A stretch of DNA of 64,000 nt from an uncultured Microbacterium sp. (GTDB taxonomy: Bacteria > Actinomycetota > Actinomycetes > Actinomycetales > Microbacteriaceae), in assembly GCF_947488465.1 (NCBI RefSeq), contig NZ_CANKZA010000006.1, forward strand, positions 62,001 to 126,000. Direction: 5' to 3'. Below are positions 1-9,092 of this stretch, piece by piece. Numbering within the stretch: the stretch's first letter is position 1; each line of letters opens with the position of its first letter. Made by a program: the position numbers and the translations under genes. The notes under the pieces are model-generated. The model did not search any database and was not told where the DNA came from. It saw nothing but the letters and a program-made list of their open reading frames with translations.

Positions 1-313
1 CCGCGTCCGCGGCGATCTGGGCCGCGAGGTGCCAGTGCTGCGGCGCGATTTCGTTGACCCAGCCGCCGCCGTGAGCGTAGACGACACCACCGCGGACGAC
101 CGGGGGCCGGACGGTGTACACCGGCCATCCGCCGGACTTCTCGACATCGACCCGGATGCCGGAGCCCAGACGCCCGGGCGGGCCGTAGCCCTCCGGTCGC
201 AGTTCGCGCTCGCGGATGCGTCGCTGGGCGCCCTCCGCCGAGACGAACGTGCGATTGGCGCGCAGGGCACGCAGGACGACGGGGACGATCGCTTCGGGCA
301 GGTTCACGGGCAT
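1..313 (-). CDS. alpha/beta hydrolase (esterase-like), C-terminus outside window
   Basis: Only the first 104 or so residues of this gene are in the window, and the reading frame runs off the left edge. The visible part contains VVYAHGGGWVNE, the HGGG oxyanion-hole motif of hormone-sensitive-lipase-type esterases (family knowledge). The catalytic serine and the rest of the fold lie outside. The ATG at 313 begins 4 bp after the stop of the upstream helicase gene, so the two are probably co-transcribed. The substrate cannot be predicted. Confidence 0.7.
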   Translation of the reverse strand, partial: MPVNLPEAIVPVVLRALRANRTFVSAEGAQRRIRERELRPEGYGPPGRLGSGIRVDVEKSGGWPVYTVRPPVVRGGVVYAHGGGWVNEIAPQHWHLAAQIAADA

Positions 314-317
314 CTCC

Positions 318-3300
318 TCAGTCTTCCCCGGTGGGGGCGGTCGCTGCGGTCACGAGCCTTGCGAAGGCGCTGAGCCGGGCGACCCCTTCCGCGGTCCATG
401 GCAGGTCGTCGAGGAGGCCCGCGCTGTAGATGACGTAGGCGGTGTGCTCGGCGCGGGAGACAGCGACGTTGAGCCGGTTCTGCAACAGCAGGAATTCCAG
501 CCCGCGGGGCGCATCACGCCCCGACGACGCCGCCAGCGAGACGATCGCCACCGCCGCCTCCTGACCCTGGAACTTGTCGACCGTCCCCACCGGCACGTCG
601 CCGAACCCGGCCGCGGCGAGTGCCTCTTCGACCAGCACCTGCTGCGCGTTGTAGGGCGTCACAACGATCAGGTCGCTCGCGGCGAGGCTCCTGGGCTCGA
701 CGCCGTCGCCCGAGATCCAGGACCGTCCGATGAGATCACGGACAAGGCGCACGACCACCTCCGCCTCTTCGGGTGACTGGGTGGCATTGCCGGTGTGGGC
801 GAGGGCGACCGGGATGACACCGGCATCCACACCGTCGAGGTGCCGCGCGGCGGTCGTGGGGTGCGCGGCGAGCTTGCCGTCGTAACTGAGCTGGGAGACG
901 GGTTCGGCCACTTCGGGTCTCATCCGCCGCGTCTGGGCGAGGAAGTAGCCGCGATCGTCGGGGATGACGGCGGCGCCGTCCATGATCCACCCGAGCGCGG
1001 AGGTGTCCACCGGCTCCGGATGCGTGCCCTGGCTCACTTGAGGCAGCTGCTGCGGGTCACCGAGCAACAGCAGACGGGTGGCCGCGACCGAGACCGCTAT
1101 GGTCGACGCGAGCGAGAACTGACCCGCCTCGTCGATCACGAGAAGATCCAGGCTCCCGCGAGGCACCCTGCCTGCGTGGCTCAGGTCCCACGCCGTCCCG
1201 CCGATCACGAATCCCTCGGGGTGCGCCTCGGCGAAGGCGGCGTAGCCGTTCTTGGCGATCGGCGTGAACGCAGCGGTGTCGGATGTCGGTCCCTTCGGCG
1301 CTTTACCGACCTGCTCGCGGGGGACACCGGCGTCCACGATGCGCTCAAGCATGTTCTCGATGACGGCGTGCGACTGGGCGACGACGCCGACTCTGAATCC
1401 CCGCTCGCGCACCAGCTGGGCGACCACGTGCGACCCGACGTAGGTTTTCCCCGTCCCCGGCGGGCCCTGCACCGCGAGATAGCTGTGATCGAGGTCTGCC
1501 ACGGTGCGGGCGATGTCGGTCACGTCGTCGCCGCTGCGCCGGTGCAGCGCACCCGCGCCCGTGCGGGGCGCCCGCCGCAGGAGCAGATCCGTGGCCGCAT
1601 CCGCGGGGAACGACGGCGCGGCAGCGATCACGGCATCCGCCCACTGGTCGATCGCCGCCTGCTGGCTGCCCGCGTGCGGGGGCGAGGGCGGCGTGAGCGC
1701 GATCGGCAACTCGGCCCAGGTGAAGCCCTGGATCGCGTTCTCTTCGACGATGACGCCGTCGTCGAGCACGTCGACGATCTTCAGCGTGCGTGCTCCGTGG
1801 ATCCAACGCGGACTGGGCTCGATCGGGAACGGTGCCGGCAGGTCATAGAGCGCGTACGACTCCGACCCTGCCGTGAGCTTCGTCCCCGGTGCGAGATCAC
1901 CCCGGAGCTCGACGACACGGCGAGTGACGCGGGCGCCCTCGGGCAGGTGCCACTCGGTGAGGACCCGACACCGCTCGTGATCGAGCACGACGACATCACG
2001 CGTGTCCTCCCAGATCGACACCGGCTCGCGCAGGCGAAGGAAGTGTGTCGCCCAGAAGGTCTTGGCTTCGCGCGGGTAGTAGTCGATCGCGGCCGACCCC
2101 AATCGCAGCGCCGTGGCTTCGTGAGGATCGTCGGCGGCGGCGGCCAAGCGTCCCAGCGCGTCGGCGCGTGGCGACGGTTCATAGGGGCGCTCGGCCGGGT
2201 CGATATCGGCCGACGGCACGAGGTTCGCTTCGCGGGCGCGGTCGACGAGCCAATCGCGCAGGCGCCGCGTCGAGACGCAGTCGTAGCGGTTGTAGTCGGC
2301 GAGATCGTCGAGGATCGCACGGGAAGAGACGTCGTCGCCGGCATCGAGCAGCGTGCGAGACTCGGCGTAGCGGACGATCGAGTCATCACCCTTCTGCACA
2401 TCGCTCGTGCGCACGTCGGGCCCCATGTAGAGCGGTTCGAGCTTCTTGATCGAGTACGAGCGCGAACCGACCCGCAAAGCACGACGCACCACGGGATAGA
2501 GATCGACGAAGACCCCCTCGCGCAGGAGCCGGTCGACGTCGCTTTCGCGCACACCGTACCGAGCTGCCATGGCCAGCAGGTGCGTCGGCTCGTACGGGGC
2601 GTAGTGGTAGATGTGCATGCCCGGATGCTCGCGCCGGCGCAGCGCCACGACGTCGAGGAAGTCCTCCAGCGCCTGCTTCTCGTCGTCGAACGAATGCGCC
2701 CAGAGCGCCGTGTACTGCTCATCGGTGTCGACCCACCCGAAGAGATAGTCGAGGCCCCATTGTGCGCTCGACCCCGGGCTCGGCGTCTCGGTGTAGAGCG
2801 GGTCCCCCTCGAAGTCGAAGAACAGGTCACCGCGGTCCGGGCGGGGGAGCGCGCCGATGGCCCGCGGGAAAACCACCTCGTACGTCGGCACCGGCGGACC
2901 GTCGAGGACGGTGGTCGTGGCGGCCTCGATCCCTCCCGCGGGACTGCTCAGTTGGAGTGCTGCTTGCGTCCGGAGCCCGGTGAAGGTGTCTCCGGACATC
3001 CGCTCGGGCGCCTCGCGTGCAGCGGCGAGATCGTCGATCGTGTGGATGCCCGCGGCTCGGAGGCGCTCGCGCTGCACGGGGCGCATTCCGGCAACCAGCA
3101 GCAGATCACGCTGGGCGATCACCTCGAGGTCGCACGTGGCACACCGGCCGCACGCGACGACACGAAGCCCTCCCCGATCATCGCCCCAGGCCAGCGGCGC
3201 ACCGGCGGGCCCGGCGGCCAGATCGCGGTCGGCGATGAGCGCGCGGAGTCGGCGGCGCCGCAACCCGAACACGGGCAGCACATCGCGGACGGCGTGCGTC

Positions 3301-3854
3301 GACGTGCTGCCGTCGCCCAGGAGGAGCTCGACCCGATCCGCGCGGGGAATCGCGCCGCGGTCGAGCTGGTCGACATAAGCGGCCAGCTGCATGAGTGCCG
3401 TGACCCGGGCATGCCGGGCGAGCTTCGTGTCTTGAACGATCCACGGGCGCCCCGCGCTGCTCCCGTCGCGCACCAGGAAGTCCGCGAACCCGACGAACTC
3501 AGGGGTTGAGAAGGCGGCCTGGTAGATCACCTCGACCTCGGGGTCGGTGAGCGCCGCCGCAGTGGCGGCCACCGCCGCACCGAGCGCTTCGGCATCGGAG
3601 GACGGCACCGCCGCGATTTCGACGACGCGGCCCGACTCCGGGTAGGTCGCGCGGTAGTCCTCGAGCACGCGCAGCTCGTGCTGCGTGCCGAGTCGCCCCG
3701 CCCGCTCGAGGGTCAGGTCTTGCGGGTCGGGCACCGCGGGCACGCGGCCGAGTTTCGCGTCGAGCTTCCGGAGCCAGGCGAACTCGCACTCCGCTGCGCT
3801 CTTCAGGTCGCTCGCGCTCCAGACGATCCGGCCTTCGTCTTCGATGTATCGCAT
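318..3854 (-). CDS. TM0106-type RecB-like nuclease fused to superfamily 1 DNA helicase
   Basis: This 1178-residue protein has an N-terminal RecB-like nuclease half (VQDTKLA is a D-x-K type catalytic motif) followed by a Cys-rich patch (CGRCATC). The C-terminal half is an SF1 helicase of the AAA_11/AAA_12 kind: GPPGTGKTY is the Walker A box, VIDEAGQ the Walker B box, DKFQGQE motif V and NVAVSRAEH the arginine-finger motif VI. Fusions of this kind are known as TM0106-family bifunctional nuclease/helicases and are thought to process DNA or RNA-DNA structures, but their exact role is not established. It precedes the partial hydrolase by 4 bp. Confidence 0.85.
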   Translation of the reverse strand: MRYIEDEGRIVWSASDLKSAAECEFAWLRKLDAKLGRVPAVPDPQDLTLERAGRLGTQHELRVLEDYRATYPESGRVVEIAAVPSSDAEALGAAVAATAAALTDPEVEVIYQAAFSTPEFVGFADFLVRDGSSAGRPWIVQDTKLARHARVTALMQLAAYVDQLDRGAIPRADRVELLLGDGSTSTHAVRDVLPVFGLRRRRLRALIADRDLAAGPAGAPLAWGDDRGGLRVVACGRCATCDLEVIAQRDLLLVAGMRPVQRERLRAAGIHTIDDLAAAREAPERMSGDTFTGLRTQAALQLSSPAGGIEAATTTVLDGPPVPTYEVVFPRAIGALPRPDRGDLFFDFEGDPLYTETPSPGSSAQWGLDYLFGWVDTDEQYTALWAHSFDDEKQALEDFLDVVALRRREHPGMHIYHYAPYEPTHLLAMAARYGVRESDVDRLLREGVFVDLYPVVRRALRVGSRSYSIKKLEPLYMGPDVRTSDVQKGDDSIVRYAESRTLLDAGDDVSSRAILDDLADYNRYDCVSTRRLRDWLVDRAREANLVPSADIDPAERPYEPSPRADALGRLAAAADDPHEATALRLGSAAIDYYPREAKTFWATHFLRLREPVSIWEDTRDVVVLDHERCRVLTEWHLPEGARVTRRVVELRGDLAPGTKLTAGSESYALYDLPAPFPIEPSPRWIHGARTLKIVDVLDDGVIVEENAIQGFTWAELPIALTPPSPPHAGSQQAAIDQWADAVIAAAPSFPADAATDLLLRRAPRTGAGALHRRSGDDVTDIARTVADLDHSYLAVQGPPGTGKTYVGSHVVAQLVRERGFRVGVVAQSHAVIENMLERIVDAGVPREQVGKAPKGPTSDTAAFTPIAKNGYAAFAEAHPEGFVIGGTAWDLSHAGRVPRGSLDLLVIDEAGQFSLASTIAVSVAATRLLLLGDPQQLPQVSQGTHPEPVDTSALGWIMDGAAVIPDDRGYFLAQTRRMRPEVAEPVSQLSYDGKLAAHPTTAARHLDGVDAGVIPVALAHTGNATQSPEEAEVVVRLVRDLIGRSWISGDGVEPRSLAASDLIVVTPYNAQQVLVEEALAAAGFGDVPVGTVDKFQGQEAAVAIVSLAASSGRDAPRGLEFLLLQNRLNVAVSRAEHTAYVIYSAGLLDDLPWTAEGVARLSAFARLVTAATAPTGED

Positions 3855-3962
3855 GTCACCCTTCCGCGATCGACCCTAGTGCGGGCTCCCGACACGCGCC
3901 GCTGGACGATCCCGCCTGCTTTCGCCACACGCTCCGCAGTCGCTACCTGACAGACTGGTGCG

Positions 3963-6020
3963 GTGAGCGAGAGCCTGCCGTTCGAGAACCCCTACCGTCA
4001 CGGATTCGCACGCGTTGCCGCGTGCACGATCCCCGTCGCCATCGCTGACCCGGCCACGAACGCCGCCGCGGTGCTCTCTGCGGCGCGGGAGGCGCACGAC
4101 AACGGTGCGGCGGTCGCGGTGTTCCCCGAGCTCTGCCTCACCGGATACGCGATCGATGACCTGGTCCTGCAGGACGCGGTGCTCGACGCAGCGGTGGGCG
4201 CGATCTCGGAGATCGCCGCGGCCTCCGCCGATCTTCGGCCGCTGCTCGTCGTCGGCGCTCCCCTGCGCATCGGCTCTCGCCTGTACAACTGCGCCGTCGT
4301 GATCCACCGTGGGGCCGTCCTCGGCATCGCGCCGAAGAGCTACCTGCCCACGTATCGCGAGTTCTACGAACGCCGGTGGTACGCCTCCGGCGCCGACGCA
4401 CCGGAGGCGGTCGAGCTCGCCGGCGCCGAGGTCCCCGTGGGGACCGGCCTTCTCTTCGCGGCAACCGATATTCCGGGGCTCGTCGTCCACGCCGAGGTGT
4501 GCGAAGACGTCTGGGTGCCGGTGCCGCCCTCGTCGACTGCGGCGCTGGGCGGGGCGACCGTGTTGCTCAACCTCTCGGGGAGCCCCATCACGATCGCGCG
4601 CGCGGAAGATCGGCGCATCCTTGTCCAGTCGCAGTCACTGCGGTGCCTCGCCGCGTATGCCTATGCCGCCGCCGGGCAGGGCGAATCCACCAACGACGTC
4701 TCCTGGGACGGGCAGACGATGATCTACGAGGGCGGCACGCTCCTCGCCGAGACCGAGCGATTCCCGGACGGCCCGCGCACCGCGTACGCCGATGTCGATC
4801 TCGACCGGCTGCGCCAAGACCGCCTGCGCCAGGGCACCTTCGACGACAACCGCGTGGGGTCGTGGGTGATGCACCAGACGATCCCCTTCACCGTCGATCC
4901 GGCAGCATCCACCACGGGACTGCTCCGCCCTCTCGACCGCTTCCCGTTCGTTCCGGACGATGCCGCGCGCCTCGATCTGGATTGCTACGAAGCGTTCAAC
5001 ATCCAGGTGTCCGGCCTCGAGCAGCGGATGCGCGCGATCGGGCAGCCGAAGCCCGTCATCGGGGTCAGCGGCGGCCTGGATTCCACCCACGCCTTGCTCG
5101 TCGTCGCGCGGGCGATGGACCGGATGGGCCGGCCGCGCAGCGACATCCTGGCCTACACGATGCCCGGCTTCGCGACGAGCGACCACACGCGCTCGAACGC
5201 GATCGCGCTGGCCGAGGCGATCGGCGCGACGATCGAGACGATCGACATCCGGCCGATGGCCGGTGAGCTCCTGAAGGGCATCAAGCATCCCTACGCCGAC
5301 GGCGAGCCGGTCTACGACGTGACGTTCGAGAACGTGCAGGCCGGCGCGCGCACCGACTTCCTGTTCCGTTTGGCGAACCAGAACGGCGGTTTCGTCGTCG
5401 GCACCTCCGACCTCTCCGAGCTCGCCCTCGGGTGGGCGACGTACGGCGTCGGCGATCAGATGAGCCACTACGCGGTCAATGCAGGCGTGCCGAAGACGCT
5501 CATCCAGCACCTCATCCGGTGGGTGATCTCGCACTCCGACGACGACACGCTCACTCCCGCGGCGAAAGAGGTGCTCCAGTCGGTCCTCGACACGGAGATC
5601 AGTCCGGAACTGGTCCCGGCCGGTCAGGACGGAAAGGTGCAGTCGACCGAGGACACCATCGGTCCGTACGCGTTGCACGACTTCGCCTTGTTCCACGTGT
5701 TGCGCTACGGCCTGCGACCGTCGAAGATCGTGTTCCTCGCCGAGCAGGCGTGGGCGGATCAGGATGCCGGTGCGTGGCCGCCCGGGTTCCCGACCGCGGA
5801 CCGCTACGCCTACGATCGCGAGGCGATCGTGCGCTGGCTGCGGGTGTTCCTGCAGCGGTTCTTCGGCTTCGCACAGTTCAAGCGCACGGCGATCCCGAAC
5901 GGGCCGAAGGTACTGCCGGCGGGTTCGCTGTCGCCGCGTGGCGACTGGCGTGCACCGAGCGATGGCAACGCTGCCATCTGGCTGGCCGAATTGGACGCCG
6001 TTCTGCCGCCGCGGGCGTGA
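3963..6020 (+). CDS. nadE: glutamine-dependent NAD+ synthase
   Basis: The protein (685 aa) makes NAD+ from deamido-NAD+, ATP and glutamine, the last step of NAD synthesis in the cytoplasm. The N-terminal glutaminase (nitrilase fold) shows its Glu-Lys-Cys triad in FPELCLTGY, PKSYLPTYREF and AEVCEDVW. The C-terminal synthetase shows the P-loop GVSGGLDSTHALL. Length fits the two-domain type. The start is GTG, 8 codons before a conserved-looking PYRHGF segment. The gene is divergent from the helicase gene at 3854, with about 108 bp between them for promoters, and is closed by a strong hairpin directly at its stop. Confidence 0.95.
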   Translation: MSESLPFENPYRHGFARVAACTIPVAIADPATNAAAVLSAAREAHDNGAAVAVFPELCLTGYAIDDLVLQDAVLDAAVGAISEIAAASADLRPLLVVGAPLRIGSRLYNCAVVIHRGAVLGIAPKSYLPTYREFYERRWYASGADAPEAVELAGAEVPVGTGLLFAATDIPGLVVHAEVCEDVWVPVPPSSTAALGGATVLLNLSGSPITIARAEDRRILVQSQSLRCLAAYAYAAAGQGESTNDVSWDGQTMIYEGGTLLAETERFPDGPRTAYADVDLDRLRQDRLRQGTFDDNRVGSWVMHQTIPFTVDPAASTTGLLRPLDRFPFVPDDAARLDLDCYEAFNIQVSGLEQRMRAIGQPKPVIGVSGGLDSTHALLVVARAMDRMGRPRSDILAYTMPGFATSDHTRSNAIALAEAIGATIETIDIRPMAGELLKGIKHPYADGEPVYDVTFENVQAGARTDFLFRLANQNGGFVVGTSDLSELALGWATYGVGDQMSHYAVNAGVPKTLIQHLIRWVISHSDDDTLTPAAKEVLQSVLDTEISPELVPAGQDGKVQSTEDTIGPYALHDFALFHVLRYGLRPSKIVFLAEQAWADQDAGAWPPGFPTADRYAYDREAIVRWLRVFLQRFFGFAQFKRTAIPNGPKVLPAGSLSPRGDWRAPSDGNAAIWLAELDAVLPPRA

Positions 6021-6051
6021 CAATGCCCCGGATCTGACTCCGGGGCATTGT
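6020..6051 (+). terminator. hairpin terminator after nadE
   Basis: ACAATGCCCCGGA and TCCGGGGCATTGT form a perfect 13-bp stem around TCTGAC. The hairpin overlaps the nadE stop codon and separates it from the convergent small gene at 6064, so it can serve both strands. Confidence 0.85.
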
Positions 6052-6063
6052 GCTGGGGGGGGA

Positions 6064-6492
6064 TTAGTTCGATGCCGCCGAGGCGACCGAACCGGCCGAC
6101 GCGGCACTCACCGGGCTCGCGGGTGACGGGACCGAGACCGGGGTCGCCGGCGACGGAACCGAGACCGGCGTCACGGGAGACGGAACCGAGACCGGAGACG
6201 CGGGCGTGACCGGCGAGACAGGGCTCGGGGCCGAGACCACTGTCGCCGGCGACGGAGTCGACAGATGCGTCGTTGACGGTGCCGTGACGACGGTGGCAGA
6301 TGAGCCGTTCACCACCATCTGCAAGGGGCGATCCAGCTGAGCGCCGTTCTTGCCGGTGAGCGCGCCGCCCGGCACGACCGTTCCGTCGGCCGTGCGCAGG
6401 TCCATGGTTGCGGCGGCTGCCGCGGCGCCGCCGGCGACCAGGCCGACACCGACGAGTCCGGTGACGCCGTAGGCGATCCACTTCTTGTTCAT
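6064..6492 (-). CDS. small exported or membrane-anchored protein with SPxSPV repeat tail
   Basis: This 142-residue protein is not recognised. It starts with a short basic segment and a hydrophobic, Ala/Gly-rich stretch (about residues 5-30) that could be a signal anchor. The C-terminal half is a low-complexity array of S-P-x-S-P-V and T-P-V-S-V-P units, like extended Pro-rich stalks that span the cell wall. The ATG at 6492 was chosen because GGAG lies 5 bases upstream; longer versions have no ribosome-binding site. It stands alone and converges on nadE. Confidence 0.65.
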   Translation of the reverse strand: MNKKWIAYGVTGLVGVGLVAGGAAAAAATMDLRTADGTVVPGGALTGKNGAQLDRPLQMVVNGSSATVVTAPSTTHLSTPSPATVVSAPSPVSPVTPASPVSVPSPVTPVSVPSPATPVSVPSPASPVSAASAGSVASAASN

Positions 6493-6745
6493 GGTGTTCT
6501 CCAGTTCGTGTAGCGGGGGGAGCGATCCGACGACCGCCTGACATCTACTCTCCCGAACGTCGCTAAGGCCCCTCGAAGGAGGGAGTGAGAGGCCTCTTAG
6601 GTTCGTACCCGGCCGTCGCGGCAGCCTCGAGCAGCGCACCGGCCCGCTCGGTGGCCCCGGCCATGGCCGCCCCGAGCGCATGCCCGAAAAGGTGCATCGA
6701 GATGAGCGCGCGCGTGCGCTCCAGCGTTCCCGCGCGCGGTCGGCG

Positions 6746-6973
6746 AGATTCCACACCGGCGACGCGTCGTCGGCGCGCGAATTCGCGCTCGCCGAGGAGT
6801 TCGTCCGGCACGCCGGCCAGGTACTCAGCCGGGAGCAGTTGCTCAGCCGCGTGTGGGGGTATGACTTCGACCCGGGCTCGAATGTCGCCGACGTGTACGT
6901 CGGTTACCTGCGACAGAAGCTCGGCTCCGAACGCATCGAGACGGTGCGGGGGGCCGGCTACCGGCTCTTGTGA
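6746..6973 (+). pseudogene. truncated OmpR-family response regulator (DNA-binding domain only)
   Basis: The frame encodes the C-terminal winged-helix domain of an OmpR-type response regulator: EFALAEEFVRHAG, LSREQLLSRVWGY and YLRQKLG are its hallmarks and it ends normally at VRGAGYRLL. The receiver domain and a credible start are missing, and the residues just before the domain are not family-like. It therefore looks like a deletion remnant. The stretch 6493-6745 holds no gene I can support; a minus-strand frame there (stop at 6563) may be the tail of another broken gene. Confidence 0.7.
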
Positions 6974-6979
6974 TCCCCC

Positions 6980-7567
6980 TCAGTCGGTCGGCAGAGTGCC
7001 CGAGGCGATCGTGATGACCCAGCCTTCGCGCGAAGCATCCGTGAGGGAGTACTTCATCTTGCGGTCCGGCACCCAGCCCTTGTGTCGACCGGTGTCGAGC
7101 CGGACGCGCTCTGGCGCGACCCGCACGCCACGCCCGTCCGCTTCGAGAACCGCTTGAACGCACACCCAGTGCTGGAGCAGGTCGGGGATGTTGCTCTCGT
7201 CGAGCAAGTGGGAGTGCTTTTGCATCTGGCGGACGTCGGCCGCTTCCGGGTGCATGTCGCGGATATCGATGCCGAGCGGGAGACCCGGGTCGCAGATCGC
7301 CACAACCGTCGCGGCGCGGTAACTGGCCGTCACGATCGCGATCGGCAACTCCTGGCCGTCACGCGAGGCGATCAGCCGTGTGTGATAGCCGAACCCGCGG
7401 GGTGCTTCCCGCTCGATCTTGACGTCTTTCGGCTCGCATCCGAGCTTGGCGGCGATCAGCTCCTTGGCGATGATGCGGCGCCGATCGTGCACGGTCGTTC
7501 CCGGGTCCCACCCCAGCCTCGCGTCGACTCCGGCGGGCGTGTCCAAGAGAATCGTCTGCAGTGCCAT
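6980..7567 (-). CDS. 4'-phosphopantetheinyl transferase-like protein
   Basis: The 195-residue protein carries GIDIRD in its first half and a W-x-x-x-QAVLEADGRG segment about 45 residues later. These resemble the metal-binding G-[VI]-D-[VI]-E and W-x-x-K-E-A motifs of Sfp/AcpS-type transferases, which load phosphopantetheine onto carrier proteins. The match is partial: the second motif has Q-A-V-L-E in place of K-E-A, so activity is uncertain. The ATG at 7567 follows a clear AAGGAG 5 bases upstream. No carrier protein or synthase is nearby. Confidence 0.55.
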   Translation of the reverse strand: MALQTILLDTPAGVDARLGWDPGTTVHDRRRIIAKELIAAKLGCEPKDVKIEREAPRGFGYHTRLIASRDGQELPIAIVTASYRAATVVAICDPGLPLGIDIRDMHPEAADVRQMQKHSHLLDESNIPDLLQHWVCVQAVLEADGRGVRVAPERVRLDTGRHKGWVPDRKMKYSLTDASREGWVITIASGTLPTD

Positions 7568-7683
7568 ATCGCTCCTTCGGATGCGTGGATCTCCCCCATC
7601 CTGGCCCACGTCTGCCCGCAACGGGAGTCGTGCGTGCCGGGGAAAACGTCCGGGATCTCCGGTGACCCTGAGACAATGAGGGA

Positions 7684-8244
7684 GTGAAACTCCTCGTGGC
7701 CGCCCTCGCGTCCGAACTCGTCGCCTTCCCCACGGAGCTCGACGGTTACGACCGCCTCGTGACCGGTCCCGGCAAGTTGCAGGCCGCCTACGCGCTGACG
7801 AGGCGACTGGATGCTGTCACCTATGACGAGATCCTCGTCGTCGGTACCGCGGGCTCGATCGCTCGCGGCACGCGCGGTGTGTTCGAGGTGACGGCCGCGA
7901 TCCAGCACGATGTGACCGACATCGACGGCATCGCGGGTCAGCACGTGTCTCTCCCGACGCAGGTGGCGACCGGCCGCGCGGGCGGTGTGACCATCGCGAC
8001 CGGTGATCACTTCGTCGACGATGCCGACGCCGTGGCCCGCATCCGCGCGCTCGACGCTCTGCTGGTGGACATGGAAACGTACGCCTACATCTGGGTCGCG
8101 CAGCAGTTCGGCGTCCCGATCCGGGTGCTCAAAGCCGTCTCGGATGACGCCCAGGGCGACGCGATCACCGATTGGCGCGATGCCGTCGCCGCGTGCAGCG
8201 CGGATCTGTTCGCCGAGGTGCAGCGCCTGTCGACGACGCGCTGA
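7684..8244 (+). CDS. purine nucleosidase (MTA/SAH nucleosidase-like)
   Basis: The 186-residue protein has the nucleoside phosphorylase fold. VVGTAGSI, VDMETYAYIWV and LKAVSDDA match the substrate-binding and catalytic motifs of methylthioadenosine/S-adenosylhomocysteine nucleosidases; the Met-Glu of the DMET motif and the final Asp are the expected key residues. It is shorter than E. coli Mtn (about 230 aa) and belongs to a compact actinobacterial form, so the true substrate is open. The GTG start at 7684 follows GAGGGA closely. Confidence 0.75.
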   Translation: MKLLVAALASELVAFPTELDGYDRLVTGPGKLQAAYALTRRLDAVTYDEILVVGTAGSIARGTRGVFEVTAAIQHDVTDIDGIAGQHVSLPTQVATGRAGGVTIATGDHFVDDADAVARIRALDALLVDMETYAYIWVAQQFGVPIRVLKAVSDDAQGDAITDWRDAVAACSADLFAEVQRLSTTR

Positions 8245-8342
8245 TCGAAGCGACGGCAGACGACCCGGGTATCCTCGGAACACGCGTCGCCCCGTCCACG
8301 AGGTCGCGACACACCGTGCTCACGCGCAGAACTGAGGATCCG

Positions 8343-9074
8343 ATGTCGACCACTCCGCCGATCACGCCTCCCGAGTACGGGGCCACACCGACCGCGCCTG
8401 ATGCCCGGACCAAGGGCATCGCCTGGACGGCCCTGGCGCTGGCCATCGCGGGAATCATCGCGGCGCTCGTCGGATTGATCCCGATTCTGTGGGTCGGCTT
8501 CGGTTTCGCGCTTCTGGCGGGTCTTCTTCTGCTGGCAGCCTTCGTCTTTTCGCTGATCGGACTCATCGGCAAGCGCAACGGCGGAAAGGGCATCAGCGTC
8601 ACCGCCCTCATCCTGTCGATCGTCGGCGGGGTGATCGCATCGTTCGCCTTGGTCATCTCGCTCGTCCTGTTCGGGCTCACCGCATCGGGCAATTCGTCTG
8701 CACCCGCTCCCGAGGTCTCGGCCGCGCCGAGCGCCGAACCGAGCGATGACAGTGCGGTCGTGAGCCCGACGGACGAGGCGACTCCAGCCGCGCCGGACGC
8801 CGACGCAACGGCCGCCTTCCTGGCCGACGTGCGCCCCAAGGTGAACGACCTGATGGCATCGGTCGATCCCACGATCACGCCGGAGATCGTGGAGAGCGTG
8901 TTCCCCGATGACCAGCTGGTCCTCATGGGCCAGACCCTCCTGATCGCGGGCGAGGGCGGCATCGACGCCATCGTGGATGCGACCGTGGCGCAGTCCGGCG
9001 ATGTCGTACCCGCGGATATCTTGCGCCAGCTCTACCAGTCGGTGTTGGAGTCGGCGCAGAACCACCTGCAGTGA
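8343..9074 (+). CDS. DUF4190-like membrane protein with extracytoplasmic C-terminal domain
   Basis: The 243-residue protein has a short Pro-rich cytoplasmic start and three hydrophobic segments (about residues 25-45, 50-75, 90-115). A Ser/Ala/Pro linker and a roughly 90-residue folded-looking C-terminal domain follow. The paired helices with a basic LIGKRNGGKG loop are typical of DUF4190-type proteins. Function unknown. ATG at 8343 is preceded by GAGGATCCG. An upstream in-frame extension to 8172 would overlap the nucleosidase gene and has no support. Confidence 0.65.
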   Translation: MSTTPPITPPEYGATPTAPDARTKGIAWTALALAIAGIIAALVGLIPILWVGFGFALLAGLLLLAAFVFSLIGLIGKRNGGKGISVTALILSIVGGVIASFALVISLVLFGLTASGNSSAPAPEVSAAPSAEPSDDSAVVSPTDEATPAAPDADATAAFLADVRPKVNDLMASVDPTITPEIVESVFPDDQLVLMGQTLLIAGEGGIDAIVDATVAQSGDVVPADILRQLYQSVLESAQNHLQ

Positions 9075-9092
9075 CGAGCCGGAGACCCGGCG

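Noticed and set aside
795..3509. 904-codon plus-strand reading frame
   Set aside because: It is the antisense shadow of the TM0106-type helicase; composition is Arg/Gly-rich without any domain.
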